From NCBI GenBank assembly GCA_903953455.1, contig CAJBJW010000313.1:1-5076 (forward strand): 5,076 nucleotides of DNA, in the 5' to 3' direction. The first letter of the stretch is position 1, and each line of letters begins with the position of its first letter. The position numbers and the translations under genes were made by a program. The DNA comes from an uncultured Pseudomonadota bacterium (GTDB taxonomy: Bacteria; Pseudomonadota; Gammaproteobacteria; Methylococcales; Methylomonadaceae). Positions 4,690 to 5,076 of this stretch are shown here, piece by piece. The notes below the pieces were generated by a model that did no database searches, was not told where the DNA came from, and saw only the letters and a list, made by a program, of their open reading frames with translations.

Positions 4690-4745
4690 AAGCGACAGGT
4701 ATGTCTCGCATTTTTTTTATGGAATGCCCGACATAGCTGTCGTTT
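4690..4745. repeat. Long imperfect hairpin with 20-bp arms
   Basis: Arms 4693-4712 and 4723-4742 pair at 17 of 20 positions. The outer part CGACAG/CTGTCG is perfect, there is a G-G mismatch at 4699/4736, TATGTC/GACATA pairs, two mismatches follow at 4706-4707, and GCATT/AATGC closes a 10-nt loop rich in T. Three further outer pairs (one G-T) extend it to 4690-4745. Because the T-run lies in the loop and not after the stem, an ordinary terminator is unlikely. A structured RNA element or a plasmid cis-site is more plausible. Confidence 0.6.
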
Positions 4746-4917
4746 GATTCCAAAATCAGTATTAAGATCAAAAGCAAAAGCAAAATCATAAAATTCAATA
4801 TTAAAAAAATAATATTTCAAATTAATTCATATAAAAACAATTATCCAATTGATTCAGATGGAGAAAGATTAAATCTGAAATGGATTGAGCCATAAGTGCT
4901 TTAGAAGGAAAATGGTG

Positions 4918-5041
4918 ATGAGCGAAAGCGAAGAACGAGTGAACTGAAAGTTCGCTCATAAGTATAAAGAGAATTTGATTTTAGTTAATTTCCAAATTGA
5001 AGAGTGAACTACGTTCACTCATGCTTCGCTTACGCTCGCAT
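4918..5041. repeat. Nested inverted repeats built on GAGYGAAC
   Basis: The arms 4921-4944 and 5013-5036 are inverted copies matching at 21 of 24 positions, separated by 68 bp. Inside, GAGTGAAC (4937-4944) faces GTTCGCTC (4950-4957) with one G-T wobble. GAGTGAAC (5002-5009) faces GTTCACTC (5013-5020) perfectly across a 3-nt loop. ATGAGCGAA (4918-4926) is the exact inverse of TTCGCTCAT (4951-4959). The arms can therefore form one long stem or several short ones. A T-rich stretch (5043-5060) follows on the plus strand and could support termination. Confidence 0.6.
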
Positions 5042-5076
5042 AGTTTTTCTTTTTTCTCTTATGGATAAAAGCAAAA

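Larger units (their letters stand above)
4402..5076. other. Gene-free structured region of about 675 bp
   Basis: Two overlapping open frames (about 60-70 codons) occur here on opposite strands near 4560-4820. Neither has a ribosome-binding site or a recognisable product, so I treat the region as non-coding. It holds a promoter-like site (4466-4493), a stem-loop (4513-4557), a long imperfect hairpin (4690-4745), an A/T-rich stretch with a small inverted repeat AATATTA/TAATATT (4797-4816) and a nested inverted-repeat cluster (4921-5036). It could be a regulatory RNA locus, a cis-acting transfer or single-strand-initiation site, or the remains of a mobile element. Confidence 0.4.

Noticed and set aside
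4559..4820. Two opposed frames of about 62 and 71 codons
   Set aside because: No ribosome-binding site or family resemblance, and both cross the long hairpin at 4690-4745.
60..5041. Window as a complete circle with the antitoxin continuing across the join
   Set aside because: Joining the end to the start puts an in-frame TAG at 5041-5043 and no suitable start codon after it, so the antitoxin N-terminus is not at the window end.
1..5076. Xer/pdif recombination sites
   Set aside because: I looked by eye for the paired XerC/XerD-like arms known from Moraxellaceae plasmids and found none convincing; a profile scan could still find a divergent one.

Overview
This AT-rich window looks like part of a small iteron-controlled plasmid from a gamma-proteobacterium. 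Moraxellaceae (Psychrobacter, Moraxella, Acinetobacter) is my best guess. It rests on the pairing of a Rep_3-type initiator with a downstream helix-turn-helix/coiled-coil protein, a run of 22-bp iterons upstream of rep, and the base composition. The host is inferred, not proven.

Layout. (1) 1-335: end of a RelB/DinJ-type antitoxin gene cut by the window edge, overlapping a complete YafQ-like toxin gene (+). (2) 403-1775: replication operon on the minus strand, with the Rep_3 initiator (900-1775) followed by a small DNA-binding protein (403-828). (3) 1776-about 2260: replication origin, with a rep promoter inside an inverted repeat of iteron half-sites, four tandem 22-bp iterons plus a fifth partial copy, and a block of phased A-tracts. 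(4) 2264-2535: little more than a doubtful 88-codon ORF. (5) 2536-4401: four accessory genes in mirror arrangement. A Pro/Ala/Asn-rich protein (-) diverges from a DUF6876-like gene (+). That gene converges on a shared terminator with a DUF6641-like gene (-), which diverges from a 97-residue orphan gene (+). (6) 4402-5076: about 675 bp without a credible gene, carrying a promoter-like site, two large stem-loops and a nested set of inverted repeats.

The most interesting observation is that the two divergent intergenic regions (2998-3108 and 3982-4107) are diverged copies of one bidirectional control region. They share the same ribosome-binding leader for the DUF genes, the same 17-bp box (15/17 identical) and the same TAAATACAA motif ahead of the outward genes, in the same order. 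This suggests that the four genes form one co-regulated unit although none of the four products resembles another. Their function is unknown.

The replication part follows a known plan. Rep monomers would bind the iterons to open the A-tract region, and Rep dimers would repress at the inverted half-sites. The toxin-antitoxin pair would stabilise the plasmid. No partition, mobilisation, transposase or resistance gene is visible.
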